A stretch of 9,745 nt of DNA, from contig JAJZPK010000084.1 of NCBI GenBank assembly GCA_021811205.1, positions 1-9,745 on the forward strand. Reading direction: 5' to 3'. The notes beneath the pieces are model-generated. The model did not search any database, was not told the origin of the DNA, and worked only from the letters and a program-made list of their open reading frames with translations. The position numbers were made by a program, and so were the translations under genes. Source of the stretch: Pseudomonadota bacterium (GTDB lineage: Bacteria; Pseudomonadota; Gammaproteobacteria; Burkholderiales; JABEVD01). Positions within the stretch are counted from its first letter, which is position 1. Every line of letters starts with the position of its first letter. Positions 9,612 to 9,745 of the stretch are shown here, piece after piece.

Positions 9612-9745
9612 CCGTCGACCTGAATCACCGCAGCTATCCCATCCATATCGGATCGAGTCTGCTTGAGCGCCCCGAACTGCTGCTTCCCGCATTGGCGCAA
9701 AAAAGAGCGGCCATCGTCACCAACACGACGGTCGCCCCGCTTTAC
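9599..9745 (+). CDS. aroB: 3-dehydroquinate synthase, N-terminal part (cut by window edge)
   Basis: Only the first 49 codons are present; the frame is open to the right edge. The product converts DAHP to 3-dehydroquinate (EC 4.2.3.4), the second step of the shikimate pathway, using NAD and a divalent metal. The visible N-terminus, [20 protein letters not shown], and the segment [13 protein letters not shown] (37-49) are typical of AroB; the TN pair starts the NAD-binding region. The ATG lies inside the end of aroK (13-bp overlap). AAGGA at 9583-9587 is 11 nt upstream, rather far, so coupling to aroK translation is likely. The catalytic residues lie beyond the window. Confidence 0.93.
   Translation, partial: MRTLTVDLNHRSYPIHIGSSLLERPELLLPALAQKRAAIVTNTTVAPLY

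Overview
The window is a piece of core chromosome from a Gram-negative proteobacterium, most likely a betaproteobacterium. Three things point this way. The arrangement mrcA (leftward) divergent from pilMNOPQ-aroK-aroB (rightward) is well known from Beta- and Gammaproteobacteria. The secretin and PilP lipoprotein show an outer membrane. HemB has the aspartate-rich metal site of the Mg-dependent, Pseudomonas-like group. The genus cannot be fixed from the sequence alone. No insertion sequence, phage gene, tRNA, rRNA or CRISPR array was seen.

Layout. Positions 1-175 are a purine-rich stretch that may hold the 3' end of an unseen upstream gene and the hemB promoter region. hemB (176-1162, +) makes porphobilinogen for haem. 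It converges on, and overlaps by 11 bp, a small leftward gene (1152-1733, -) for an uncharacterised nucleotidyltransferase-like protein. That gene starts 2 nt after the stop of mrcA (1736-4000, -), the bifunctional class A penicillin-binding protein PBP1a, so the two are probably one transcript. A 148-bp divergent region (4001-4148) holds a good promoter candidate for each direction. To the right lie pilM, pilN, pilO, pilP and pilQ (4149-9042), all overlapping and so probably translationally coupled. They are followed by aroK (9072-9611) and the first 49 codons of aroB (from 9599, cut by the window edge).

How the genes work together. PilM (cytoplasmic actin-like), PilN and PilO (inner-membrane, periplasmic dimer formers) and PilP (lipoprotein) form the alignment subcomplex. 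It joins the inner-membrane type IV pilus motor to the PilQ secretin pore in the outer membrane. PBP1a builds and crosslinks peptidoglycan, which the pilus machine must cross. AroK and AroB act in the shikimate pathway. They are housekeeping enzymes that commonly ride behind pilQ.

No dramatic new system is visible. The points most worth a second look are the uncharacterised nucleotidyltransferase-like gene tied to PBP1a, its terminator-less overlap with hemB, a perfect 9-bp palindrome between pilQ and an aroK that lacks a Shine-Dalgarno sequence, and the compact divergent mrcA/pilM promoter region.
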